A DNA stretch of 64,000 nucleotides from Anagrus nilaparvatae (taxonomy: Eukaryota; Arthropoda; Insecta; Hymenoptera; Mymaridae): NCBI GenBank assembly GCA_022575985.1, contig JAKSXM010000014.1, positions 29,884,001 to 29,948,000 on the forward strand, in the 5' to 3' direction. The position numbers were made by a program, and so were the translations under genes. The notes under the pieces were generated by a model, which made no database searches, had not been told where the DNA came from, and saw nothing but the letters and a program-made list of their open reading frames with translations. Shown piece by piece: positions 25,671 to 37,163 of the stretch (the stretch's first letter is position 1; every line of letters starts with the position of its first letter).

Positions 25671-26219
25671 CATTTGCTTTCTCCTCTCAAATATCGGTAT
25701 AAATCTTTTTGATTAAATTTAATATCTTGTAAAGAAGTAATAATAAGACAACGGAAAAAATTATTAAGCAAAATTTCTATATGCATTTGATTTTTTTTTT
25801 AAATTTGAAAAAAATTTTTGAAAAGTAATTTCTAAAATGCTTTTAGAAATTTATAAAACTTTTTTAATTAAAAGAAATGCATATACAGATTTATTTGATG
25901 ATTATATTTTTGAAAAAGGATAAGAAATTATTAAAATTATTCACTTTTATCTTTATAAGCTTTTACGCTTGTCAAAGTAATTTTTATAATAAAATTCAAT
26001 ATTTTCACTAATAAATTAATCAAATTTTTATTAATATTTTAGTGAAATTGATTTTTATGGAAGATTAAATTAATTTCTTAATTTTATTTTAGTCAATTAT
26101 TTTTGAAAAAAAATAAAGTTTCATTGGTAGCCTTTAAATTTGTGTAAATTACTAAAAAAAATGTTAAAGATGTGGATTTTAGTCAATATTTTTAATACAT
26201 ACACTGCGGTGGATCGTGA

Positions 26220-26430
26220 GCTTCTTAATTAAAGGGGTGAAGTGAAAAATTGTCACTGTTAGGGATGGGGGGTGTCAAATGGAACAATTTAGATTTAGGA
26301 ACTTAAAATAATTTGGGTTAAGAGACTTAAAATAATTCTGTGCCAGCCATTTGATTTAGGAACTTAGAATACCTTAGTTTTATGGGCTTCGAATAATTTC
26401 AATTTAGGTACTGGTTATAAATTCTGACAA
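26220..26430 (+). repeat. G-rich minisatellite family, decayed copy
   Basis: Units such as TTTAGGAACTTAAAATAATT and GGGCTTCGAATAATTTCAAT follow the ~22-bp rhythm of the family at 14888, preceded by GGGGTGTCAAATGG. Flanks are not conserved. Confidence 0.55.
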
Positions 26431-29400
26431 ATAATGGTTTTAATTGACGAAAATTTTACAGGATTTTCTATGTCAGTGGCGAAAAAACATACTTTAAAAA
26501 ATACGCAGTATCAATATTTATATGTTCGTCATCTTATTTTTATACCTAAAAACTTTCGATATTTTTGAAAAATGTTTCGGAATTTTCATTCGGAAAAACT
26601 GGGTTCCCAGCGATTTGGACCAGAATCTGACCAGATCTCAGAAATTCTTAATCTTTTATTTTATTTGGTTTTACTAGGGTCCTTTATATTCATTTTTGAC
26701 CACAATTAAGTATTCAAATTTAAAAAAATATTATAAATTTTTAACCTCTTGCGATGCAGCTCATTAATGCAGCTCAATAAAGTGCAGTATAACATGAATA
26801 CTCTGTCCATTATTTATGTACACATATTTCTAAAAGCGTATTCCTATTTCAGTAAATAAACTATTAATCGGTTGTAAAATCATATTCAGGACAAGTTTGT
26901 TCCGGCTTCTCAAGATTCATAGTTAAAAATTGTACAACTGTCAAAGTATATGTGCATCATTATATACAAAATACATAATACACAGTATATTTTATACACA
27001 CATACATGCATATTATACGATGATATCCAATTGTGCAATACAATGTAAAAACAAAATAAAAAAATAATAATAATAAAGAAAGATTCGAAGCAGCCAATCT
27101 TAGCTGTCAACTGTCGAAACCTCTTTTGTTGTAACTTTTCGTTTCAAGAATTTATTACCGCTATACTGTATCTATGAGCTATAAAATTTTTTTTTCAAAA
27201 AAAAAAGAACATACAGAGAACACACATAGTATATTAAAAGAATTGTTGTTATTGTGTTTATTATTGTGTACAAGAAAATAATAATTTTCTTTATTTTTTA
27301 AATCCATGACAAATTCATTTATACTCTATAATTATATGAAGCTAATCTTTTAAAAAATATTTTTTGTTTTGACCATTTTTTTTTACGTAAGGTGTGAGGT
27401 ATATGAGTATTCGGTATTAAACGTTTTTAGTATTATTTAAGGCTCTTATAGATTGCTGCGTTTTTTTTTAATGAAAAATCTTTTGTTGTTTCTTAAATTA
27501 TTAATATTAGTTTTAAGATATATTATTACAACATGTGCATGATGCAGTAAATTAATTTTTTTTTTTTCATAATAATTTTTAAAAATTACATTATCTACTG
27601 TATTAGCTACGGTAAATAATTTAAAATTTCGCTGCTTAAGACAAAATGAGTAACATAAAAAATGAAAATAAATTTTTAAAAATTTTAAGCGAAGGAACCA
27701 TTTTCTGATCGCATCAGTAAGTATAATGAGTCATAAATTGGACAGTGAATAATTTTTTCCATAAAATCCTACCTTTTTCTGCTAAAAAATCTCAAAAAAA
27801 TAACTTAATTTTCAATACTACACCCAAGCTAATATATTAAAATCCAAATCTATAAAAAATAGTAACTTTAAGTAGATACAGACAAGTTATATCAGACAAT
27901 AAATTTCTATAAATTTTAATTAAAAATTTTAACGATAAAGTTATTTTGAAATAAATAATAAATATAATAACAAGCATAAAATTAAATTTCAAAAGTAAAA
28001 ATATAAAATATTTCTAATTAATTAACGCATAGTTAGAATATTTTAAAAATATTGTGTGTAGTTAGATTATTAAATGCTAGAAAATCGATTTAAAGTTCTT
28101 TATTTTTAAAGAGTTCGTACATAGTGTGGTTTTTGACAGCTATTCTCAGCAGTAAACTGTATTTTTTTTTAATATATTTAAAGTACAAACTTACTTATAT
28201 ATAATAAAATGGCCAAAGAGTACTAAAGAAACGATATATCATGTTGAACTACAGGAGGTTTTATAAGATAACTATCTTTAAAAAAGATGCTGTGCATTTA
28301 TAAATTCGAATAGAGGAACCTTGGATCATTATATAGGTTTTTATCATTACATGCATTTTATCTACTTATCACTGAATAACTTATTATTTAATATTTGAGC
28401 TAAATCTTTATGAGTAAAGAAAAAAGTAATTTATTAAGTTTGCTTATGTAATACATGCAACTCTGAGTATTCTTTGTGCTTGAAAGAAGAAGGATCATAA
28501 AGAGGTTGTGAGCAGATAGGGTTTGTTAGACTGAAACGAAAATCAGTTTGTGGTAAGCGGTAATATTCCTTTTTGTGGATAGCAGAATTTATTTTCTCGC
28601 TCAAGCGATTGCAAATGACTTTAAGTGTGAAGAAAATTGAATAATTTTGGCTCATTGTACCACTGCGCGCTTATTCTAAGTATCCGAAAAATTTTTTTTT
28701 TTAATTTTGCTTACGTTTTAGGGAATTGTAAGCGTTTGAGCAAGAAAAAAAAATTCCACAAGTCACAAGTGGTTTTTTTTTCAGTGTATTGATAGGAAAA
28801 AAGATTTTAGGAGGTGAAAAATACTAGGGAAAATCATAAGAAATTGGTTATTCTTAAGTATTTGATTAATTTTTTTTTTTAAAGCTCTAGTTTTATTTAT
28901 ACTTGCAAAATTAATTTAGCTGCAAGGTGAAATTTGAGAGCCACGTTATGTTCCTAAGTAAACAGAATTCCTAAAATTCCTTATTATAGAAAAAGCTACG
29001 AAGAAAATATGAAACCATTTGGCAATGAAAATGTCAGATTTTCTGATAGTATTTGCATCTAAATGTCTGACTAAAAATTTTAACTCTTAAAGATTATTTA
29101 ATTTCTAGAACAAATTTAAAAGCAAAGCATGTCAGTAATACTTATTTTCTGATTACAACATGCCTAATAAATTTAGCCTATAAAAAATATAATACCAAAA
29201 AATTAGAATAAAATTTTCTTTAACCTAAATTTTACTACAATTTTTAAAAATTAAAATAAAAAAATTAAGAACAAAATAAAATAATTAAAAAAAAATAGAA
29301 ACTATGTGTTTAATATTTTAAAGTACAGATTCATCAAAACATATCTAAATTTATATATTTTTTATGGAGCACGTCAAAATGTCATATCTATCTTACGTAC

Positions 29401-30540
29401 ATAAAAATAATAATACTTCACAGGGTGCAATATTATAAAACGATACGCATACAAATAAGTGTATTGTAAATTCACGCCAAAGGTGTATACATTTTAAAAA
29501 AAAAGTACACATATATATTGTAGACAGTGAGTATAATTAAGCAAAAAAGAAAAATCCAAGTTCGATTAACGAGACTTATCTACCTCCTGCTGATAAAGTT
29601 AAAACTCTTTTTTAATATTTACTATACAACGGAAACTGTCATATAAAATGAAAAATGTCTGGATTATAAGGGCGGGTGGTCAAAAAATTCATATTATAAT
29701 ATGATTCAAGTCACGCAAAACAAAATATTCGACACTCTCTTATATACCTATATAATTTTTTTTTAAATTTTTATTATTATACGCATGTTACATAAATGAA
29801 GAGAATATAAAAAAAAAAGCAAAAATCAGCAGGAGAAATGAAGATGAAGGTGCTAACAAAGTAACAGAAATGAATAAGACAATGATGTACAGAAAAAAAG
29901 TATTATCATTATATTTATACAGTTATTTATCAAACAGTGAGAAAGTAATTAATTATTTTACTTTAAATTTTTGATTTAGTTTTTACAGTCTATCAATGCT
30001 GATTTTATTTCAAATAAATCTCTAATGGTATATTTTTTAAAATGATGTTCTGTCAGCCTCTTTAATAACAATTTTGTACTTACAGATCTTTAACGTATAA
30101 ATTATATTTGTAATTTTTAGGAACCACGTATCATACATGTAAGTCAGGCTTGTAGTCAGGATTTTTGTTCGGAAAGGGCTTCAAATAGGCTTTAATGTAA
30201 AATTTTAAGGGATAAAGGACACTCGATTCAGCGAACAGTAGCTGAATACCAAGTGTGTGAGTGCACATTTAACATGAAAACTCCAGGATTTTTGGGTTAC
30301 TAAATCGCTCCAGGATGCGAAAGAGCTTAAAAAGTAGACCTTAACACGTAAAAATTATGACCTACGTGTTTACTTGGCGGAAAAATAAAGTAAGTGTTGT
30401 TTGAAAGATAACTTAAGAAATCCTATCTTATAACATGTAGTCCTATTTGCCTTTACCCATTAAACCAGGTTAAAATTATAGAGGTTGTTTTTTGGATCAA
30501 AGAAACTACTCAGTATCGTTGCGTTTTTTTGGTGCACAAT
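26431..30540. other. AT-rich non-coding stretch
   Basis: No gene is supported. A short segment at about 26598-26650 (GGGTTCCCAG...GGACCAGAATCTG) distantly resembles the hairpin arms at 48900 and 49160. The minus frame at 28655-28434 is less skewed than its neighbours but has no recognisable motif. Confidence 0.45.
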
Positions 30541-30544
30541 TGTA

Positions 30545-30790
30545 TTAGTAGCTCATGTCCAGAAAAGTAAAAAATGGCCCAAACCGTATGTAAATTACCT
30601 TCCAAGGCGAAGCCAATGATGGTAAACTGCGTTTCGGGTCATTTTTTTATTTATGGACAAGGTTCGCATAAAATTATTCTTTGTCGATGGTGAAAAAACA
30701 CGTTTTTTCTGTCCGCGCGATGGCCGAAAAATATGACCTTTCGGGCCAATGACAAGAAAATTACGTTTCCTTTTTGAAACTTCCAAAGAA
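30545..30790. mobile_element. MITE family 1, copy 2
   Basis: It contains GTCCAGAAAAGTAAAAAATG, then GGCCCAAACCGTATGTAAAT, TACCTTCCAAGGCGAAGCC, GATGGTAAACTGCG and TTATGGACAAGGTTCG, in the same order as the copy at 40665-40910 (reverse orientation). The minus-strand frame across it is a repeat artefact. Confidence 0.65.
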
Positions 30791-31211
30791 AATCTAGCAT
30801 TTCGCTAATAAATTACTTTTGACATAAATTTACAGCATTTTTTTCAAAAGTGTATTTCTAAGTTTGCAAATATATCTGATCCAAATTAAATACTTACCTA
30901 ATTCAATAAACTCAATATTGATAATTTTTAAGTTCATATATATTTACTTATTTGCAGCAATTTGTATTGTATAATATGACAAAGAACAAATAACTTTGCT
31001 TGGGATATTTTATTTTTCAATAGTTTTATTTAATTAAATTAAATATATTTTATATATAAAATTATAATAAAATTTATAACTAAATTACATTATAATTAAT
31101 AATAAATTTCATTTATTTACTCTATCATTTAATTCTTAAATTTACTTATAATTATTTATTTAAAATACAAAACAATCAGTTTTTATTAATTAAAAAAAAA
31201 AATAATATTTT

Positions 31212-34200
31212 TTAAATAGCGCAAATAACTTGTGGTAATTTTTCTTCAAACAAATCTCTAATTGTATCTTTAATATGCTGTTCTACGGAATTCCAAAATT
31301 CATTAGGTTTAATTTTATTAGAATTAAGAAAATTTGGTGTTACTAATTTTATATTATCTGTATCGGTAATTTTAATCTCTTTGTATTTAATTCCACAACC
31401 TTTTCCGTTAGTGTTTGCTTTATTGATTGTTATTTCTATTAGCATTTCTAATCTGTCCAATTTTAATTGAGTAATTCCAGAACCTTGTATTCTTCTCTTA
31501 CCAAGTGCCTAATAAATATAAAAGAAAATTTTTCAGAAAATTTGTTACATTAATTTTATACTTTAATCAGCAAGTGAAATACATGAGTAGCATGTTTCTG
31601 ATCTAAAAAGGGAGCGTTTTTTTTAGTTTAAAAGAACTGCGTTCATTTTTAGCCTCCGAAGTCCGGGGTCCTGAAATTTTTAATCAGCGATTGAAAAAAC
31701 ATATGGCAGGCAAAATATTGTTACAAGTTGTAAGTACTAGGAAAGAACACCTCTCGAAGAACTCGTGCTAGTAATGACCCCAAAACATTTGCACCCTTGA
31801 TACTTAATATACTTAATCATAGCTCACCCGGGCTCTAAAAAAATACTTATTCCAAAATTTTACGCCCTTAATGTATATTATATATATTATACATGTATAT
31901 TAGCAGATCAAATCTCTACCTAATGGGTAATAACAATTCTAAAGCCTTATTTTGATAGGAGTATCTTAGGAAAAGATGAGAGTAATCGATTTCGTTATTT
32001 TTTATAAAACCTATAAGAAATCTTCTCTTATAACATCGAGGTTTACGTTTTTCTAGACAGAAAAACTGAAGAAGCTTATAATATTAAGAAAAAGCATATG
32101 TAATAAAGGAAGGCAGATCTTTGTCAAATACGACTAGGATTAGAAACACCCAACTCATAAAATCTCCTTACTAGTACACCAGCCAATATATGGGAGAGGG
32201 GGGGGTTTTTCGGCCACCACCAGGTATGGTCTACTACAGGTTTTTTGGGTCGTTGATCGGGTCGAATTTTGGGGTCTTTTCCGAGAGAAATTTGCACTCC
32301 TAAATTAGCAAAAAATACCCCTAAATAGGGGTGTTTTTTTATTTTCGCACTTTCAAAATTCAGATTTGGTTCATATAGGTTTTATGGGTCGCTAAATAAG
32401 AATTTTGTGAAACTTTTTATTAAAAATTAATTTATCACCCTTTGATTAGCAAAACTACCCCTACACGGAGAAAAATAACTGTTAAAAATAACAAAAATTG
32501 TTGGTTATGTTTACATTATAAAGTTTTGTTATTTTCTGTTTAAATATTTTGTAAATATAACCATGTTTATAGTTAGAATTACAATATTCTGACTTCATAT
32601 TTGTAAAATTTACAAATTTTTTTTGTATTTAAAACTAACCCCGTTTTACTAAAATTAACCTTGTAAAATATACAAAATATTTTTCTCCGTGTAAAACGGG
32701 TGTTTTTGATATTTTCGCTCTTCCAGTGCTCAGATTCGGTTTATATGGGTTTTTTGGGTCACTAAACAAGAATTTTGGGGAGTTTTTTGTTAAAAATGAA
32801 TTTTTCACCCGTAAATTTGCAGAAACTACCCCTAAAATCTTGTTTTTGATATTTTGATATTTTTTGCTAATTTAGGAGTGAAATATTAACTTTTCATAAA
32901 AAAGCCCCTGAAATTCTTGATCAACGACTCAAAAAAGTCATGAACGTGATCAGAAAGAAAACTGATGAAACCGTATATTGACTAGAGTTTAGTATAATTA
33001 TATTTATTATATTTAGCACAATTTTATATATTACCAAAGTTTTATATGTTGCAAACGCATCCTTTAGCTCTAATTTGAATGATGCTTCTGCATGATCAGT
33101 ACTATTGTTTTCAGAAATAATATTAACATTGGACATTCTTTTCAAATTTAATAGGTTGCTAGAAAATAAAAATATTAAATAATAAAAAATAAATTTACAC
33201 GGTAGAGCTGATTTGGTTTAATTTTAAACTAATTGTTTTAATTTTCAACGATTTAATATAATTTTCAACCCAAAGCTAAAATACAAAATAAAAATGATCT
33301 ATTTTAAAGGGTAAATAAATGATCTGTGCATTAAATAAAAGTAAGTTAATTTTATTATATTTTATAATTAGTGATTTTTTAATTTGGCTCTGAAGCTGAG
33401 GAATGACTAATTAAAAATATTACTAAATTTAATTTAAATCATTAATTTTTTAAATTAAACAACCTATGTGAGATTCTTGGTGTGTATCAATATTTTATTA
33501 AAAAATTAATTTTAAAAATAGTAATTTAAAATTTATGCTCCAGTCAATAGAGTACATTTTTTTTACTTTCAAAAAAAAAGTAAGTATTATCTTTTTAATT
33601 AGCCATTCTTCAGCTTCAGAGTCCAATGAAGTAATATATAAAAAATTACTACATAACAAATTACTACTTACTGTAATTATAATATACATATTATAAAATT
33701 GATTCACTTTTACTGTATATAAAGATCATTTTTTTACCCTTTTATTAACTAATTACATTATTTTTGTTTTTTATTTCAATTAAAATGGTTGAAAATTTAA
33801 CCAGAAAGTTGAAAATTCAACCAAAGTAGTTTTACCATGTATATTTTTAATTTTAGCACGCTGTAAAAAAAACTGTTGAAGGGACTTTTTGTGAATCAAC
33901 AAAAAATTTAGAGGCATAAAACTTCTAACAAAGGGTATCCCGGCATAAGATAGGCAAAATGCCCTGAGAGCTAGATTTTTAAATAAAGTTTATAACGGTG
34001 TCAGTTTGACCAAATGTTTCGGATCCTCATAGTCCAAATATTTGTAAGGGTTTTTTGCCCTATATTTTATTTCTTGGCTGCATCACCACCAAATCGTTTG
34101 CAGTTTGGCGAAGAGCAGTATTATACATTACATTTCAGGGAAAAAATATTTTAAAGGCTTTTTTAAGGTTCCTAACCCTTTTTTACATCGGGTCTAATAA

Positions 34201-35517
34201 AGGCAAAATATTGAAAAATACAGATTATTTTTTCTCAGAATGACATTGCACAAAATTTTATTTTTTTAGTCAGTGTAGGTTAATAAAAAAAAATTTTCCA
34301 GAAAAAATTTTTTTTAGTGTTTAGTGGTTCATGGTCAAAAATTAATTTTTTCAATTTTAGAATCTTTTTTTATTTAATAAAAGCACTTGTATAATTTTTA
34401 TTGCACATTTTATGGGGAAATCTCTCTATACATAGAATAACTGATTAAATACGGCCAATCCTTGCATAATTGTACGAATGGACGTTTTTATTTTATTTTT
34501 TTTGTAATCAAAATTGATCAAAATGGGCTCAAATAAAATTTTGTGCAAAGTCATTCTGTGAAAAAAAATCTGTAATTTTCAATATTTTGCCTTTATTAAG
34601 TCCCATGTAAAAGAGGGTTAATAACCTTAAAAAACCTTTAAAATATTTTTCCCCTTAAATATTATGTAAAATACTGCTCTCCGCCAAAAGGCAAACCATT
34701 TGGTAGTGATTCGGACGAGAAATAAAATATACGTGTTTGTAAGGTTTTTTTGCCCCCAATGGGGGGTAATGGGTCAGAAAAATATTTGGACCATTGGGTC
34801 CCAATTTTTTTGTTCAAAATAACACCACTATAAACTTTATCTAAAAATCTATCTCTTAGGGCATTTTGACTATCTTTTCCCAGTATACCCTTTCTAAAAT
34901 CTTTTTTCTGCGGTTTCATTAAAATTCTTGGGAGCCAAATTTTTCGCTCGAACGAAATTTATAAATTTTTTTTTACAGCGTGTGTCTTAAAAAATAAATT
35001 CTTACCAAAGTTTTCCTTTTGTATTACTAAATTTATATGTATTATTACCATCCTTAACAACAAGTTGTGTACTAAATTGGTCACCAAGACAAAATAAATT
35101 TTCTTTTTCATAATATTCACATAATGCTATTCGTTGTAAACCTTGACAATCTTTTAACAATTTCGAGAGCATTAAATCAACGTAATCGTTTAAATTAGAC
35201 TGAAATAATATTATAAATTATTATTATCCACTCGTATTTATTACAATAATAGAAATTGCTACCTTTGATACGTGTTAGTACGCATTTATAAAAAAAAATG
35301 TGTCATATATTACGTAAATTACGTATACTGTTTTTTAATTTATGTTTAATTTTTTGAAATTAATAAATAATCAAAAATTTTGGACTGTTCTCAAAAATTA
35401 TAAAATATTAATAAAAATTACCTGAATTAATTTGTCATCTTTTGTTGATGTCAGTGTACACTCAGATAAATATAAAATTGATAAAATAACAATTATTGTA
35501 TTATAATTGACAAACAT
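31212..35517 (-). CDS. Secreted BPI-fold-like protein (JHBP/takeout or group-7-allergen-like), 236 aa
   Basis: Four minus-strand exons join in frame: 35422-35517, 35006-35199, 33035-33158 and 31212-31508 (96, 194, 124 and 297 nt), all with GT-AG ends, giving 236 residues and a TAA. Residues 1-20 (MFVNYNTIIVILSILYLSEC) form a signal peptide, so the product is probably secreted. The middle has TKGKLWCNLLNLKRMSNVNI, and later strands include GSGITQLKLDRLEMLIEITI and an amphipathic C-terminal helix (HIKDTIRDLFEEKLPQVI). This succession of long amphipathic strands and a final helix is typical of the lipid- or hormone-binding BPI/JHBP/group-7 allergen fold; which subfamily is uncertain. Possible N-glycosylation sites are NNT and NST. 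Introns 2 and 3 are packed with foldback and tandem repeats. It lies downstream of, and in the same orientation as, the serpin cluster. The exon model is strong, the function weak. Confidence 0.75.
32160..32900. repeat. Imperfect tandem repeats in intron 3 of the BPI-fold gene
   Basis: Three units start near 32238, 32367 and 32746 with a phrase like GGTTTTTTGGGTCGCTAAA. Each continues with AAGAATTTTG, a strand of T/A, AACTACCCCTA and a TTTTCGC(A/T)CTTCC...CAGATT(C/T)GG link. The second unit is interrupted by a TA-flanked MITE at 32464-32691. Confidence 0.65.
32464..32691. mobile_element. 228-bp MITE, CACGGAGAAAAATA termini, TA target duplication
   Basis: It begins CACGGAGAAAAATA and ends TATTTTTCTCCGTG, with TA directly outside both ends (32462-32463 and 32692-32693). 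The sequence on either side reads through as one tandem-repeat unit (AAACTACCCC before, AAACGGGTGTTTTTGAT after), which marks the insertion clearly. This is a Tc1/mariner-type signature. Confidence 0.8.
33198..33839. mobile_element. Diverged foldback element, TA-flanked, intron 2 of the BPI-fold gene
   Basis: The outer ends are CACGGTAGAGCTGATTTGGT and a complement of the form ACCAAAGTAGTTTTACCATG, with TA on both sides. Inner matches include CTCTGAAGCTGAGGAATG against CATTCTTCAGCTTCAGAG. Arms are about 200-240 bp and have diverged, so the element is older than most foldbacks here. Confidence 0.65.
33857..34983. mobile_element. 1.1-kb foldback element, intron 2 of the BPI-fold gene
   Basis: The ends are CACGCTGTAAAAAAAA and TTTTTTTTACAGCGTG. 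The arms (about 33857-34262 and 34532-34983) match through AGAATGACATTGCACAAAAT, GGCAAAATATTGAAAA, AATATTTTAAAGG and AAAATGCCCTGAGAGCTAGA. The 270-bp centre is unpaired. Open frames at 34055-34243 and 34919-34662 are arm artefacts. It ends only about 22 bp from the exon 2 splice donor at 35005. Confidence 0.8.
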
Positions 35518-36236
35518 TTTAATAAAGTTTTAAAAAATAATTATTAATCCAAAAATGACACTGATAATTTTTAATATTATCACTGTTGCTTCAAAAATTT
35601 GGTCAATTATTTATTCGAAATTTCGCAATTAAGTAATTAAAATAATAACTTTAATTCATATATATTTTTCTATTTTATTTTATATTTCGTCTTTGATTTG
35701 CACATAATTTTAACACACTGCGGAATAAGTACTAGATATTAAATCGGGTAAATCAGTACTAAAGTGCCAAAGCGCAATTGACAAATATACGTGTGTTGAA
35801 AATATATGTAATTTTTGACGTATAAAATATTTTTTTATATTCATGTTTTATATCATATCGTATGCTCTGACAGTATTTGTTACAAGATTTTGTGCATATA
35901 TAAAATATTATTTATCACGCGGCATATTGTAAAGGAAGTAACCGTTTAATGTGATATTTATTTTTTTTTTATTACAAATATATATTAGCAGTTTGATCTA
36001 GCTTGTCTGGGATTTATTTAATTAATTGTGATTTGGTTCATTTTCATCTAATTATACAATTATGTTTTCATCTTACGTGAGTCAAAAATTAACGCGTCAC
36101 TTACCCAGAAAATCTTGTTTCTAAAAATAATAGTGAAACATGTTTTTAAAAAATTTGTAAATATTTTTATTAGATAATTACGTAGGAAAAAGCAAAGTTT
36201 TTGATAATATTCAAGTTAAGATGCAGAGAAAAAATA
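35518..36236. other. Intergenic stretch between the BPI-fold gene and serpin 1
   Basis: AT-rich upstream region of the BPI-fold gene. I see no confident TATA box or other gene. Confidence 0.45.
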
Positions 36237-36390
36237 GCTATTTATTAAACAAGGGATAAAATATTGGTTTTGACTTTCCATGCAAAAGTCGAACACCATA
36301 TTTTTTTCCGTGTTTTAAAATATAGTTTTACATGTAATGGGCAAAATAGCCTTCTTCCTAGGGCAGAAAATAGGCTTTTTTTGCCCTAGA
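36237..36390 (-). repeat. Dispersed repeat, 'aggacaaaa' family, copy 2 (inverted)
   Basis: It starts AAACAAGGGATAAAATATTG, complementary to the end of the copy at 2860-3036, and carries the same CATGCAAAAGTCGAAC block. The inverted orientation and drift suggest an old element. Confidence 0.45.
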
Positions 36391-36399
36391 TACACATCC

Positions 36400-36625
36400 A
36401 ACGAGCATGGAACGTGTTCACTTTTAACAATTTTAACATCCTGATTTTAACATATAGTCCCTAAATATTACAAGTTCTAGAACCAAAATTATGTTATGTC
36501 CCTAAATTGAAATTACTAACTCTATAAACCTAAAGTATTCTAAGTCAATTTGAGCCCCCTCCTCTCACTTACTGCAAGGGTGTTTTTCGGGTACCCCTCG
36601 CTGTGAACATGTCCCATGTTAAAAA
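36400..36625 (-). repeat. G-rich minisatellite family, decayed inverted copy
   Basis: On the complement, units such as GACTTAGAATACTTTAGG and TTTAGGGACATAACATAATT are preceded by ACATGGGACATGTTCACAGC and GGGGTACCCG, matching the ends of the copies at 14888 and 21345. Confidence 0.55.
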
Positions 36626-36782
36626 AAAATTATTTTTGAAAATTAAATAACTGCAAAACTAACTCTATTATAGCTCAAATTCCTAGTAGTCAAAATTAAG
36701 CAAGAGTTAATTTTTTAAAATAAATAAGTCAAAATCAATAGGCAACTTTTTAGTCTTATTGTATGATTTTAGCAGTAAATCT

Positions 36783-36913
36783 CGTGGAGGGCATAGGGAA
36801 CAATCGCCCCTTTCTAATAACCAAAAATGTACATTTTTCTTATAAAATGTTGAATAATTTTAAAATTTTTACTAAATTCGCCCCTTGCTGAGAAAATTTC
36901 TGGATCCACCGCT
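36783..36913. mobile_element. hAT-like MITE, decayed copy
   Basis: It shares CCTTTCTAATAACCAAAAATGTACAT-type sequence, an ATTCGCCCCTTGCTGAGAAA segment and the end TTTCTGGATCCACCGCTG with the complete element at 49822-49997. The left terminal repeat has decayed. Confidence 0.6.
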
Positions 36914-37029
36914 GGCTTTTAATAAGCTTTTAAGAGGTATAAAATTAAAAAAAATACTATACTATAATTTTTTATCTATTTTTTTATTTGATATTTTGTT
37001 TTTCCAAATTTTTAGAAGCAAAATTCGGT

Positions 37030-37163
37030 TTATAATAATGGATTGGATAGTCGTCCAACAAATAAATTCGTATCTTTGTAGTTGACAAGAAACAGCGAGG
37101 GACGATTTACTTCTATCTTTAGAGTTGGAATTTGAATATATTCGAATGGAATTGACTCGAGTA
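37030..37163 (-). CDS. Serpin 1 alternative terminal exon C (loop VLESIPFE)
   Basis: Acceptor TTTAATGTTTCAG, phase 1, 45 codons including TAA. It encodes [20 protein letters not shown] and ends GRLSNPLL. The 17-residue count gives Phe at P1, suggesting a chymotrypsin-like target, with Glu at P1'. It is the last serpin exon before the BPI-fold gene. Confidence 0.88.

Noticed and set aside
28434..28655. 73-codon minus-strand frame with fairly even composition
   Set aside because: No recognisable domain, no signal peptide and no obvious splice partners; left as unproven.
7000..30000. Pumilio-like TGTAAATA motifs suggesting a long 3' UTR
   Set aside because: Such motifs are expected by chance in DNA this rich in A and T, and no gene body with a matching 3' end is visible.
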